Positions 1 to 10,555 of a stretch of 64,000 nucleotides of DNA are shown piece after piece; position 1 is the first letter of the stretch, and the number at the start of each line of letters is the position of its first letter. The stretch is from positions 4,464,001-4,528,000 of the forward strand of contig CM039196.1 in assembly GCA_008360975.2 (NCBI GenBank), given 5' to 3'. The notes under the pieces are model-generated. The model searched no databases and was not told where the DNA came from. It saw only the letters and a list, made by a program, of their open reading frames with translations. The stretch comes from Lichenostomus cassidix. Lineage: Eukaryota; Chordata; Aves; Passeriformes; Meliphagidae. The translations under genes were made by a program, and so were the position numbers.

Positions 1-767
1 TTGAGGCCAGAAAAAGGGCTAAAAATAAGCAGCTTGGCCACGAGGAAGGTAATCTGTCCTTACACTTCTCTCCTCTTTTGCTGCTAGGTAGTAATTCCTG
101 GGTTTGGAGTTGCACAGACTCCTGTTACTGTCATTCCTGAGAATCATTAGGATTCATTTAATCACTGTCGTGTTGCTTAAGATGTTTCTTAATGTTTTGA
201 AATGCTGAATGATGACATCAGGCTTTGGAAAGAGATTCATGGAGTCAGAGTCCTGCAATGGTTTGGGTTGGAAAGGAACTTAAAGCCCATGAAGTGCCAC
301 CCCTGCCATGGGCAGGGACACCTTCCACTGCCCCAGCTTGCTCCAAGCCCTGTCCAGCCTGGCCTTGGACACTTCCAGGGATGGTGCAGCCATCCTTTGC
401 CAGATCCTCACCACCTTCCCAGTCTGTGGGGTTTGATTTCCTGCCCAGGAGGTTTTGCACAGCAGCTTGCTTGGGGGTGTTGCATCAAACCCCCAAACTC
501 TGGAGAGCAACATTCACTTCTTTTAATAACCTCCTCCAGTGAGATCCTTCTTTAAGAGCCAACTCCTGTCCTCGATCCCTGCACTGCAGCCACACCAGCT
601 ATGTATTTAGGGCAGAATTTTGGGCTCTGTGTGTGTGATGTGAACGTGCTGAGAGCACGGCAGCTCCTGTGCTCCATCCCCTCTGCACTCAGGCTGCACT
701 CAGAGCTCACTCACAACACTTCAGGCTGCACCTCCTGTGGCTCTGCTAACCTCTGCTCTTGGTTTAG
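1..767 (+). other. GRK3: GRK3 intron (partial)
   Basis: This is the intron upstream of the first visible GRK3 exon. It holds a CR1 tail in reverse orientation (about 231-440) and no other recognisable feature. Confidence 0.8.
231..440 (-). mobile_element. CR1 LINE 3' fragment
   Basis: It contains the avian CR1 3' UTR signature in reverse: GGTTTGGGTTGGAAAGGAAC, CACCCCTGCCATGGGCAGGG and CTTGGACACTTCCAGGGATG. Confidence 0.9.
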
Positions 768-904
768 ATTACGCCCTGGGGAAGGACTGCATCATGCATG
801 GCTACATGCTCAAGCTGGGGAATCCCTTCCTGACGCAGTGGCAGCGGCGTTACTTTTACCTCTTCCCAAACCGGCTGGAGTGGCGAGGAGAAGGAGAATC
901 CCGG
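768..904 (+). CDS. GRK3: GRK3 exon, first half of the PH domain
   Basis: The acceptor is TTTAG before 768 and the donor is CGG|GTGAGT at 905. The first Asp codon is split, taking one base from the upstream exon. It encodes beta-strands 1-3 of the PH domain, including [15 protein letters not shown] and ending GEGESR. Confidence 0.95.
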
Positions 905-2588
905 GTGAGTGAGGTGCCCTGGGGAGCAGTGGAAAACACACCTGGAATGCCCAGGAGTTGAAGTTTTCTCTCAGTAAAAGCCCAGTGGATTTATGTAACC
1001 TGCCTGTGTGGCTTACACCACACAGGAGGAGACATAAAGTTGACTTGAGAAACCTGTTTGCTCTGTTTTGTTGTGTTTTTAAAGGATTTTTGGTAGTTGA
1101 TGGTGTTGTTTTTCATTTAGGACCTCTGGACTATTTATACAAAAAAACACAAACTGGTAAGGTGGCAAATGCTATATAGCATTTTATTTCCAAGAAAATG
1201 CTATAGTGGCTGTAGTGTAGCCCAGCTGTGCTCACGTGCAGGGCAGATAATTTAATATAATTTAATATTTCGTTAAGGAAGGGTCTGGAATTTAAGACAT
1301 TGTGTCCTCTGCAGTCCATAGGGAGAGTTTTCCTGCACACTGCTATGTGTGTTCTCTTTGTAAGTATTCAGTGCTGAAATATTTCCTCTCAGCTCTTTGA
1401 AATAGCAATATTGGCTTTTTTTTTTTTGCAATAACAGTAATGCTTGAAAAATGTATCAAATTATATGCAACTCTTGGGGGAAAATAGTGAATATTCTGTT
1501 TGCAGACACACCTATTTGTAGATTCTTATTTGATGCTGTCATTACTGGCTTTTAGAGTTGATATTTCGTTGTCACTATTGAAACAACCAAGCCCCTTGTA
1601 AATCTCTCTTACCTTACTATCTATCTTTAGTTCATGACCCAGCCTTCAGAAATAAATGTTTGTGTAATGACTCTTAATGTTCATAATTTAATTCATGTGG
1701 GTAGTCCAGGAAAATAAGATAGTAGCTTTATTTGATGGGCAACAGGGTTTTTTTTCAATTAATTGTCTACTCTCTTGCAAATGCAGCAAAACCTGCTGAC
1801 CATGGAACAAATAGTATCTGTTGAAGAAACACAAATTAAAGATAAGAAATGCATCTTACTGAGAATTAAAGGAGGAAAACAGTTTGTCCTACAGTGTGAG
1901 GTAAGACTTGTTTTTTTGATAACTTGATCAGATTGCTTTGCATATGATAAACAATTGACAAGTTTTTCAGGTCGTCCTGTTGCGCGTTAACTAGGGCGCT
2001 TGGTGAAGCAGAGCTGACGTGTTTATCACACTCGAGTTTTGAAAGCAGGAAACCTGCAGCTATGCCAGTTCCTTTCATAGATTTCAGTGGTATTTTGGGC
2101 CAAAATGAGTTTGGTTTATTAGATAGCTGAAACCTCCCAAACGTCTCGAGCTCCTTGTGCTCCTTGTTGGCTCGTGTCTATCTGTGGCGAGTTGCTGGAG
2201 CTCATGTGTGGAAGGGGGAAGTGCTCAAATCCTCAAAAAATCCTCAAAAAGGCACCAGCTGTTATTGGGGTGTTGGAGAATCCAAGGGTTCCACATGGGC
2301 AATACCCAAAGTCGCTCATTCCCTCGGAAAATTAAAAGGAAAATTAAAATTAAAGCGCCACGTGAGAGAGAAGACGCTGTTGGCCGCGTACGATGAAGTG
2401 CCAAACTGCTTCTGTGTCTCTTGCAGAGCGACCCCGAGTTTGTTCAGTGGAAAAAAGAGCTGACAGAGGCTTTCACCGAGGCCCAGAGGTTGCTGCGCCG
2501 GGCTCCCAAATTCCTCAACAAATCCCGCTCCACGGTCGTAGAGCTCTCGAAGCCGCCACTCAGCCACAGGAACAGCAACGGGCTGTAG
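768..2588 (+). CDS. GRK3: GRK3, C-terminal part (last three coding exons; gene enters from the left)
   Basis: Beta-adrenergic receptor kinase 2 (GRK3/ADRBK2) is a Ser/Thr kinase that phosphorylates agonist-bound G-protein-coupled receptors at the plasma membrane, leading to arrestin binding and desensitisation. Only the C-terminal PH domain and tail are in the window. The PH domain binds G-beta-gamma and phosphoinositides and recruits the kinase to the membrane. Exons 768-904, 1787-1900 and 2427-2588 join in frame to give about 137 residues. Diagnostic stretches are [56 protein letters not shown] and the terminal HRNSNGL before TAG. The paralogue GRK2 differs here: it has a different tail and RVPKMKNKPRSP where this copy reads RAPKFLNK. 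The GRK3-then-MYO18B order on one strand matches human 22q12. All splice sites are GT-AG and nothing is broken. Confidence 0.96.
1787..1900 (+). CDS. GRK3: GRK3 exon, middle of the PH domain
   Basis: This exon has 38 codons, in phase 0 at both ends. The acceptor is ATGCAG and the donor GAG|GTAAGA. It reads [20 protein letters not shown] and continues to [10 protein letters not shown], the central PH strands. Confidence 0.95.
2427..2588 (+). CDS. GRK3: GRK3 terminal coding exon
   Basis: This is the last exon: 53 codons plus TAG at 2586-2588, with acceptor [22 protein letters not shown] is the C-terminal PH helix, which with the following residues forms the G-beta-gamma binding surface. The end SHRNSNGL is typical of GRK3. 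Confidence 0.96.
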   Translation, partial: SDPEFVQWKKELTEAFTEAQRLLRRAPKFLNKSRSTVVELSKPPLSHRNSNGL

Positions 2589-4325
2589 GACACACCGACC
2601 ACGTCCCCACAGGGAGAGCTGCTTGGTGAACCTGCAGAGCGCCCCAGAATCCTTGTGAATGAATGACTTTGTGCAGTCCTGGAGGCGGGATGTGCTCGGG
2701 GGAGAGGAGGAATGCCGTGTTTACAGCGTGGGATCACGTCAGGACTCTGTCTCTGGAAGGGCGGCGGGGTGGACTCTGTCCCCTGGCAGCGCTGGAGGTC
2801 ACCGGGAGGAGAGGCTGCTCCTTGCTCCCACGTGTCCCCACCCCCGGCGGGGAGCTCCGTCCCTCTGGAATACTGCTGGAAGGAAGAGGCTGTTTCCCTG
2901 CCGTGCCCCCCGGGCTGGGGGGTGGCACGGGTGCTGCTGGCCGGGTGACACTCCAGCTCCGGGTGACACTCCCGCGGTGACACCGGCCGGCCGCGGTGGG
3001 TGCCCCTCGCTCTGTCGTGTTGCCGTGTCCTTCCCGACCATTACTGCTGACTCTCTGATAACCTTGCTCCATACTGCTGATGATCAACAGTGTGTGACTC
3101 TGATGCACTTCAAAGTACTGAATTCTAACTGTCCTGTGGTTTAAATGTTATTGCTACTTCATGGGAGCGTTGAACTCGAATTATTCCCTGGGTTTGTTGT
3201 ACTCACTAATAGTAGCTACCACCGTTTTGCTTCTTCTACGTATATGCAGTACTATAACTGACACAATAGAGTAATAATTGGTGAAGAGGAATTTATGGTA
3301 GCTTCATCTAGTGCTCTGTTGTATAAATTGACTATTTTAGCACAGTTTTTAAAAGAGCAGATTCCTTTTGACAAGTTTACAGTGAACATAAAAGACAGTT
3401 CTTTTTCCATTTCAGGTCAACTGCACTTTTTAAAAAATTCAAAAGAAACGAATTCAAATCCAGTGCATTCTAGAGCATGTGCTGGGTTGCAGTGTGTGTG
3501 GGTACCTCGGTACGTATTCCGGATCACTCCTCACTCCTGGAACTCGGGATCCTCCTCTGCTGTGTTCCCATAGCATAGAAATCCCCAGTTCCCTCTGGAG
3601 CACATATCACAGCTCAGCCTGGGAAAGGATCTCTCATTTTTCTGTCCTGAAGAGTTCAAAGTGTGCCCACAGTGAAACCAGTGTGAGAAAAACTGAGCAT
3701 GGAGCTGAGAGGACGAGCTGATGGAATGCCAGGTTGATGTTAATTGTTTGTGTTAATTCTTACCTGAGGCATCAGGTGTGTTGTGTGGAAAGTCCTGCTG
3801 AAGGAAAGTTCTAATCCTGAGCTGTCCCACCCTTCAAGCTGGGCCTTGCCCTGGGTGCTGTGGTGGTTTGTAAGAGAGAGGTCAGGGCTGAACTTAAACC
3901 TTTTTTTTTTTTTTTTTCCCAATTCAGTGAACACCTTAGAGAAGATTTTTTCTTCCCAGCTACAGAGGTACAACTCTCACAGTCCCTGAAGACAGTGGGA
4001 ATTGTGCCTGTGCAAGTGGGAGCACAAGTTGTGTGTGGCTGTCAGATCACCACAGAGTTCCTTGGAGAAAAGTAGTAAAAGTGGCTTTATTTCCTTCTAC
4101 ACGTGGGGCTGGGTTTGCTGCAGAGCTTGTGCAAACCCTGGCTGACCACCTGGGGCTACACCAGAAGGAAAATGCATTCTGGAAAATACCCCCTGTGAGT
4201 CAGTGGTTCCTTTCCATGTTTTTTTTTTTTTTTCTCCCCTCCATTTATTTTCCAAATTATTCCACATAAAGAGCACCAACCTCTCTGTAATTCCTGCTGA
4301 GCATCTCAAGAAGCATTGTCAGAGG

Positions 4326-4401
4326 TGATTGGTCAAAGGTTGGACTCGATAATCATGGAGGTCTTTTCCAACCTAAATGATTCCATGATTCTGTGTGTGG
4401 T
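4326..4401 (+). mobile_element. CR1 terminal fragment
   Basis: GGTTGGACTCGATAATCATG, then GGTCTTTTCCAACCTAAATG and the typical terminal ATTCTGTG. Confidence 0.85.
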
Positions 4402-5633
4402 ATTTAATGGTGTTTGGGATAGAAAATGTCTCATCCTGCTGGCTGTTGTCCAGCTTTCCCTACAATACCTTGCAGTGCTCATATTTTTCTCCTTGATTTA
4501 GCAAAAAGCCCTCAGATGGTGTTAAAACCTGCTCACAGCTCTTGTGTAACTTGTTTTTACTTTCCTAGTCCTTGATCAGTTCCATTTTTCTCCTTCAGTT
4601 ATTTTCCATGGCTGGATTTCACTCTCACTCCCTGTCAGCAACCTCTGGTCAGCAGATTCTGGTGCCAATGTCAGTGAGAGAGGAACAGGTCATCAGCTGG
4701 GAAATTGTGCCTCAAACCCAGAGATTTTATATGAAATGAAGGCTGTGTATTGATTTAGGGAAATACATATATTTTGGGATGTGATGGAGTTGGGATGGCC
4801 CTGGAATATCCTCATTATCATGCTTCTTGCTGCCCCATCCAACCTCTGATGGGAGCAGGGCAGGAAAAGATTTGGATTTCTTTAGCTAGCTGATTTATCA
4901 ACAATTTAAAATATCTTTATTTTTGTGGCTTTTGTGCAGTTAGGAGGGATTATCACAGTGGCAAACTCCTGAAGGAGGTTGGGATCCCAGTAAGAAATGG
5001 AGCTCTGTTTGGAAGTGACTGGATGTGCTGGTGTGGAGCTGCTGGAATTGTTCCCTCCAAACCAAAAAATCCTGGATACTGCCTCAGTCTGCTCCTTCCT
5101 GGTGTAGGAACCAGAGTCTCTGAAATTATTGTTCTGGACAAAGATTCCTGGTGGTGTTATTTTGCAGGAAGGTCTTTGGCTGTGTGTTCAGGAATTCTCG
5201 TTTATTTGGTAATTATTTTGCAAATCCGTGAAACTGTTAAAGGAACATTTACTGTAGGGTTTTTTATGTTGTTTTTTTTTTCCAAATCTTCATCCAGGTG
5301 TTTGCCATCCCCTTCTCCAAGTGTAAAACTTCTTCCTCTTAGCTGTATTTGAGCTTTTTGTGTTTTTTCTCCCTGGTCCAGCAGATCCTCAGCCGCAGGC
5401 TCACGGGTTCTTCCCAAAGTGCTGCTGTGAGAGAAGCTGCTGTAGTGCTGGAGTGGATCCAGCTGGGATTGACATTCCTGGTATGTTCCCTCACCCCCCA
5501 GCAGGCTTCAAAAAATCTTGGAGCAGGCTAATAATAGCTGGAAGTGTGTCTGGGAAGGGAAGCCTGGCAGGTAGGGAGTGCAGCTCCAGGGAGAGACCTT
5601 GGCTTAGTCACGTTTGAGTTTTCCTTAATTTCT

Positions 5634-5697
5634 TTGGACTTTGATGATCCTTGTGGGTTCCTTCCAGCTCAGGATATTCCATGATTTCTGTGATTCA
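5634..5697 (+). mobile_element. CR1 terminal fragment, degenerate
   Basis: TTGGACTTTGATGATCCTTG, GGTTCCTTCCAGCTCAGGAT and a terminal TTCTGTGATT. Confidence 0.65.
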
Positions 5698-6175
5698 ACA
5701 CCTCCCCTTTAGAAACCCAGCAGAAATTGTTCCTCTCCCACTTCTATCAAGGGGGAAAAACCCAGAAATTGGATGGTGAGGTTGGGTTTGGCTTTGAGAT
5801 AAATCAGGAATTCGCAGACCAGTGTGGTGTAAATACTGGTTTGTGCTAAAAAAGACTTGTTTTGGTTGTGATGTCCACAGTGGGCACTGCTGGTGCCCAG
5901 AGGATCTCTGGGGGTCAATATTCCCTGAACAGGACCAACCCCAGCCCTGGAGTGACTCTGCATTGTCCTTCCTTGGATTTCCAGTGAATCAGAGTGAAAT
6001 CCCTGGAGCCCTGAGTTGCTCTTTCCCTGGCAGCTGGTCAGCTTTAGGAGCAGATTCCTCGATTCCACCTCCATATCCATGTCCTGCAGCCCTTGGCACG
6101 TGGCTCCTCCGCCTCTGAGGTGTTTGCACCCGAAATATCCCCTGGAGGAAGGACTGTTTGAAGTGTACAGTAGAC

Positions 6176-6181
6176 AATAAA
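6176..6181 (+). terminator. GRK3: Candidate proximal poly(A) signal for GRK3
   Basis: AATAAA in an AT-rich setting. It is an alternative to the distal signal at 8317, and ATTAAA at 6593-6598 is another possibility. Confidence 0.35.
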
Positions 6182-7361
6182 TAATTCTAGTTGTGCTGAT
6201 TCATGTAAGGAACGAGTCGGTTCTGCAAATTAAAGAGAAAAAAAGTAATCTGAAGAGCGTATTTTGACAAAGCATAGTATTAATTTTAATATTGTAAAGA
6301 AAGAAGAAAAAAGGAAAATATCTAAAATATACAGAGAAAATATGTATATCCAAATGTCTGAGGAGTTTCAAGATAATCTACTTTTGTTTCCTGTTGGTTT
6401 CTATTCCATGGTGTACATATTGTGTGGATGGAACATTGGCTGTTTTAATACTGTTGTTAAATTGTATTTTTATTTTGTGTTAAACTAATCATCACAGACT
6501 CAGCTTTATTTTGTTTATGTAAAGGTTGCTATGCTCTGTAGGTATAAACCCGAGAATTCTATTTTAACAGAAAAAAGCATTTTATATTATTTATTAAATA
6601 CATGTTTCTCCAACTTCTGACATTCCACAGAATTTCTGAAAGCTCCTTATGCGTATGGAAGTAGCATCTCCTTTCAAGCAGGATCAGCCAGCTTTATTCT
6701 GTTTTTCATGATAAATTGGGGATAGATTCCCTGAGCCTGTGCAGCCTTTCTCTCCACACAGGGACTCCAGGCTCTGTCAGGAGCATCTCAGGTGAATCCT
6801 GAACTCAGAAACACCTGGAAAGCTCCTGCAAATCCACCCCTGGATGTGATAATTTCTAAATTTCCCCTTTATCCCTCAGCGTTCCCAGAGCAAATGTGTA
6901 TTCTGTGCTGATTTAATGAGAATTAATGACTTAAACTGGGGGAAGGAGTGAGCTTGATGTTTGATCCAGCTCAGGCATCAGGGATTGCAGAGCTCTGTCA
7001 TTCCGAGGGGCAGGAGTGAGCAGAGGGAGAGCCTGGAGGACCCAAAAATATCTTTACTTGAGATGGGATTGGTGTTTGAGGGGAATCACTTAAATACAGG
7101 ATCCCAAGGTAGGAGCAGTGTCTGTCCTAAGGCTAGAGGAGGACCCTGCTTAGTGTCACATCCCAGGAGGGGAGTGACCACCCCAGGACCCTGCAGGGAC
7201 TGTCCCTGGGGGTGTGGGGACAGTGACCCCCAGGCAGGACCCCCCTGTGGTGCCATTGCTCCAGGAGCTGCTGCTGGGCACATCTGGGCACATCTGCAGA
7301 GCCAGCCCCAGCACCTCCCTGCCCAGCGAGGTACAGAAATAGCCCTAAATTTATCAGGTCC

Positions 7362-7377
7362 CAGCTGCTAAAAATAA
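7362..7377 (+). promoter_or_regulatory. Abutting E-box and MEF2 motif
   Basis: CAGCTG (7362-7367) is followed directly by CTAAAAATAA (7368-7377), a match to the MEF2 consensus YTAWWWWTAR. MyoD-family proteins and MEF2 act together on such pairs. It lies about 3.1 kb upstream of the MYO18B start codon and possibly within the GRK3 3' UTR. A role is inferred from motif and position only. Confidence 0.35.
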
Positions 7378-8316
7378 TTCCAGTTATGAGTGTTGCAGTG
7401 CAGTTTGAGGAGCACTCGAGGTGTAACATTGTGTGCTCTGAATTCCCACCGTGGTGGGGCTGGAGGTCTGTGCTGGTCAGGGCTGATCCCCGTGGCATTT
7501 TTGGGGTGAAATGTGGCATTTTCCTGCTGCTGAAGTTCTGTCTTTGCTGAGAGGCTACCTGCGGTGGGGAGAGATCCCTGCCTCACCCCAAAGCAGTCTC
7601 TGCCTTCTTTCCCATTTCCCCCTCTGATCCCACTGGGTTTTGGGGTGAGCTGTTCCTAGAGGTGGGGAGGGAGCTGGTGGTGGGTGAGGCTGTGCCAGTG
7701 GCATTAGTGTCACCCCTGGAAAGGTGCTGTGGTGGGGACAGGTGCAGGAAGGTGGCTTTGTCCAGGCTTGGTCCGAGTTTGTGTGGCACAATGGGTTTCC
7801 AGGCTGGCTTTCCTGTTGGCATCTCCTCAAGGCACGAGCAAAGAGTAGCTGAGAAGACACAAAAAATACACATGAAAAACAGAATAAAGCAGGAGCATCC
7901 TCGGAGAGGGGATTTGTGAGCACTTCCAGTGCCTCCCTAGGTCCTTTAAATCAAAAAGGAGCAGATTCACACGAACAGCGACTCGCGATGAAGGAAACGA
8001 TCGAAAGAGAACCTGTCCAAAAAATGTGTAATTAATGGTAAGCAAAGCCAGGATCTGTAAATAACTCTAGATATTGTATCGATGAGATCATTCCTTGTTT
8101 TCTGTACTTGGCTCTTTCCATATTTATTGTGGGGAGGAGGGTCCCTGGGAGCTGTGGCCTCGCTCCTCACGGACTGTCCCGGAGTTTACAGCCCCGTCGT
8201 GGGTGGTGTGCCACACTCGGTTCTTGCCGCCAGTATTTTTTTAACGGATTATTTTGGCACAGCTAAGCTGCTTCTGTGTGTTGGTCAGTACAACTGCTCT
8301 CCTACGCCCAGACCCC

Positions 8317-8322
8317 AATAAA
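8317..8322 (+). terminator. GRK3: Candidate distal poly(A) signal for GRK3
   Basis: AATAAA followed within about 15-45 bases by TTTGCGTGTGTG and CGTTCTTTCCGTGTC, a strong GU/U-rich downstream element. It is the best poly(A) context between GRK3 and MYO18B. Confidence 0.55.
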
Positions 8323-8340
8323 AACCGTCCTTTGCGTGTG

Positions 8341-9300
8341 TGCCAGCGCCTCGTTCTTTCCGTGTCACCTGTCCCCTTCCTGCACGGACTGGGGTGCACT
8401 GGGCTGGACTGGGATGTCCCATTTGCCCAGCTGTCCCATGCACAGGTAAGTCCCTTCACTCCCCCCATCCCTGTGCATGGTGTTTGTCCTGGTTTTTCTG
8501 AGGGACACGCCAGCTGTGTCCTGCTGGCTGTGCCAGGGGCTGTGTGCTAGCTAGGTCACCGTGGCTGCGGTGCCACCTGGGAAGGATCATGGAAGCCACA
8601 TCCTCGTGCTGTTGGGGTAGGTGAGATGCTTTGGGCAACCCTCAGTCTCCTGCCAGGTGACTCCAGACTGACCATCCTGTTTCATTTCTTACTGCCAGAG
8701 CTGGGCTTGCTGTGGTTGCCGATGCCCTGGGTGTGTCCCTGGACATTTTGGGTCAGTTTTGGGGACATTGCACCTCTGCAGCTGGAGATGCCCTAATCTG
8801 GTGCCCTGCACCCTGACTGAGTGTTGGGTGCTGGGGCATGTGGGACACAGGTCCTGCTAGTCCCCATGTGGTCACCACGTGTCCACTGTGCTGCTCCCCT
8901 CCCACCTGCCCTGGCCGGGTGCTGACCACGCTGGTGTTGCTGCCAGGGGCTATTTTGAGCTCTGCTCCCAGGTCCTTCTCCAGCTCGGCCCCATCTCGGG
9001 GCTGCTGGGGTAAACTGGGGTGCTCTGGGGTGTCCCGTGCTGTGCTCCCATCCCAAGGTATCCCCTCGGGCAGTGCCAGAGCGCCCTGGCCAGGCTCACA
9101 CCAAACCAGAGCCGTTCCCCCATTTCTTTGGGGTGCAGAGGTGTCCACCGAGGAGGGCACAACCCGCGTGTGACCGGGGTGCCACACGTGTGCTGGGGAG
9201 GGCACGGGTGACACACGTGTCCCAGCCGGTGCAGGGGCCAAGCAACAGGAGGGCCCCGCGGTGCCACCTCCTCTCCCCAGCCGAGGCCCCGGTGCCACCG
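8341..9300. other. Intergenic spacer between GRK3 and MYO18B
   Basis: No coding exon, repeat or RNA gene is visible. GC content and CpG density rise towards 9240, where the putative MYO18B promoter begins. The several open frames in this stretch look like by-products of high GC content. Confidence 0.6.
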
Positions 9301-9306
9301 CCGCGG

Positions 9307-9366
9307 CTATTTTTAGCAGTGACATGTGTCACCTCAGCTGCCACCGCGGCGGGGGCGGGGGGAGGC
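9307..9366 (+). promoter_or_regulatory. MYO18B: Putative MYO18B muscle promoter: MEF2, E-boxes, GC box
   Basis: Within 60 bp lie a perfect MEF2 consensus CTATTTTTAG (9307-9316), E-boxes CATGTG (9323-9328) and CAGCTG (9335-9340), and a GC-box/G-rich run (9349-9366). The first E-box sits inside TGACATGTGTCA, an inverted TGACA/TGTCA pair of the kind bound by MEIS/TGIF proteins. The block opens a CpG-rich region about 1.2 kb before the start codon. There is no TATA box. MYO18B is known to be expressed mainly in striated muscle, which fits, but promoter activity is inferred. Confidence 0.55.
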
Positions 9367-9469
9367 GGCTGCTGACCCTCTCCGCGCTGCCGCCGCCGCT
9401 CGGGGCTCGCCGGGGTCCCGGTGCCGGTGTGGGACATCACATCACCCCCCGAGCCCACCGCCCCGCCAG
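9350..9469 (+). other. MYO18B: Candidate noncoding first exon of MYO18B
   Basis: A good donor CCAG|GTACGG at 9469/9470 lies about 100 bp downstream of the MEF2/E-box cluster. The start-codon exon is preceded by a plausible acceptor, CCCTGCAG ending at 10495. The two would bound an intron of about 1.0 kb and leave a short GC-rich 5' UTR exon. The transcription start is not visible and the left edge is a guess. Confidence 0.35.
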
Positions 9470-9543
9470 GTACGGCTCTCGGGGGGCTGGGGGTGCGGGT
9501 CAGGGTCCGGACGGGCTGTCCGGGGGCCCCTCGGCCGGGAGGG

Positions 9544-9553
9544 TTATTTTTAG
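9544..9553 (+). promoter_or_regulatory. MYO18B: Second MEF2 consensus
   Basis: TTATTTTTAG matches YTAWWWWTAR and stands out as an AT-rich island inside a CpG-rich block. It would lie in the first intron of MYO18B under the model given here. Confidence 0.35.
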
Positions 9554-10495
9554 CTGGGAATGGATGGCGATAGCGGCAGCCCCGGCTTTGGGGTGGCTTC
9601 AGGCGCTGGGGAAAGGGACACGGCAGGAATGGGAATGGGGACTGCGCTCCCTGCGCTCTGCGGGATGGTGGCCTGGGACCCCTCAACGGCCTCGGCTCTT
9701 GGTGGCCCTGGGTGGCAGCAGGAGCGAGCCCCAAGCAGTGCCCAGACCCAAATGCCCGCTGGGGTCACATCCTGAGCGGAGGGAGCGCGGTGCCGGTGAT
9801 GGTGGCCCTGGTCCCCGCTGGTGTCACCCTGGGTGCTCGCTCCGCGCCTCAGTTTCCCCTCCGGGCGAGCAGGACCGAGGGTCCCGCTCCAGCCGGGGGG
9901 TGACAATGCTCTGTCGCTCGTCCCCGCCGGGCTCTGCGGTGCCATCGGGGCCAGCTCTCCCGGGACAGCAGGGAGCGGCTGTGGGGACAACGCGGGGGCA
10001 GTTGGTCCCCGAGGGCACGTGGCGCTCGGGGCAGCCGCCCGGGAAGGCAAGTGACATTCCCCAGCCCGCTGCTGGCCGCTCGGGCGCTCCTGCCCTTTAC
10101 TGTACAAGGAGATGAGGCTGCCGGAGAGCCGGGCGAGCCCCGGCGCGCTCGGTGCATGAATGATCCCGACAGGTGAAGCCGGGCTCAGCCCCGAGTGGGG
10201 CACCGCCGGGCTCCTGCGGCCACCCAGCCTGGGGCCACGGGGTCCCAACATCACCCCCGTGCCACCCATCCGCTGTGCCACCACCTCCTCGCCACGCCTG
10301 GTGGCTGCCAGGGCTGGAGGTGGCCGCTGGTGGCCGTGTCGTCCCCAGCAGTGCCACACCACCCATCCCCTGTTGGTGCTGTGGGCTCAGGTGGGCAATG
10401 CCCGGCAAGGTCACGGTGCTGTGGGGCCAGCAGCAGCCCCTGGCTAACTCTCTCCTCTCTCTCTGCCCGCCGTGTCCCCACGTGTGTCCCTGCAG

Positions 10496-10555
10496 CACCG
10501 TCCTGTCGCCGCCACCATGGCCATCTCCTCGCGCCTGGCGCTCTGGGAGCAGAAG
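10496..10555 (+). CDS. MYO18B: MYO18B exon 1 (start codon at 10517)
   Basis: ATG at 10517-10519 lies in GCCGCCACCATGG. It encodes residues 1-13, [13 protein letters not shown]. The exon must end at 10555 to join exon 2 in frame (EQK then IRDED), but the intron then begins GAAAGT instead of GTAAGT. The upstream 21 bases would be 5' UTR if the acceptor ending at 10495 is used. Confidence 0.85.

Larger units (their letters stand above)
2589..8340 (+). other. GRK3: Probable long GRK3 3' UTR
   Basis: After the GRK3 stop there is about 5.7 kb without a convincing coding exon. I interpret it as a long 3' UTR because the best poly(A) context lies at its far end: AATAAA at 8317 followed by GT-rich sequence. 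Other signals are AATAAA at 6176, ATTAAA at 6593 and AATAAA at 7883. The 6180-6600 part is strongly AT-rich, as is usual near UTR ends. Two degenerate CR1 tails (4326, 5634) lie inside. The true end could be any of these signals, so the boundary is an inference. Confidence 0.5.
9240..10160. other. MYO18B: CpG-rich island at the 5' end of MYO18B
   Basis: The stretch is dense in CG dinucleotides and carries long open frames on both strands with no recognisable protein, as expected for a CpG island. It covers the putative promoter and the start of the first intron. No coding exon is supported. Confidence 0.6.

Noticed and set aside
9096..10362. Several long open frames on both strands
   Set aside because: The region is a CpG island, where stops are rare. 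No frame shows splice-compatible or recognisable protein sequence.
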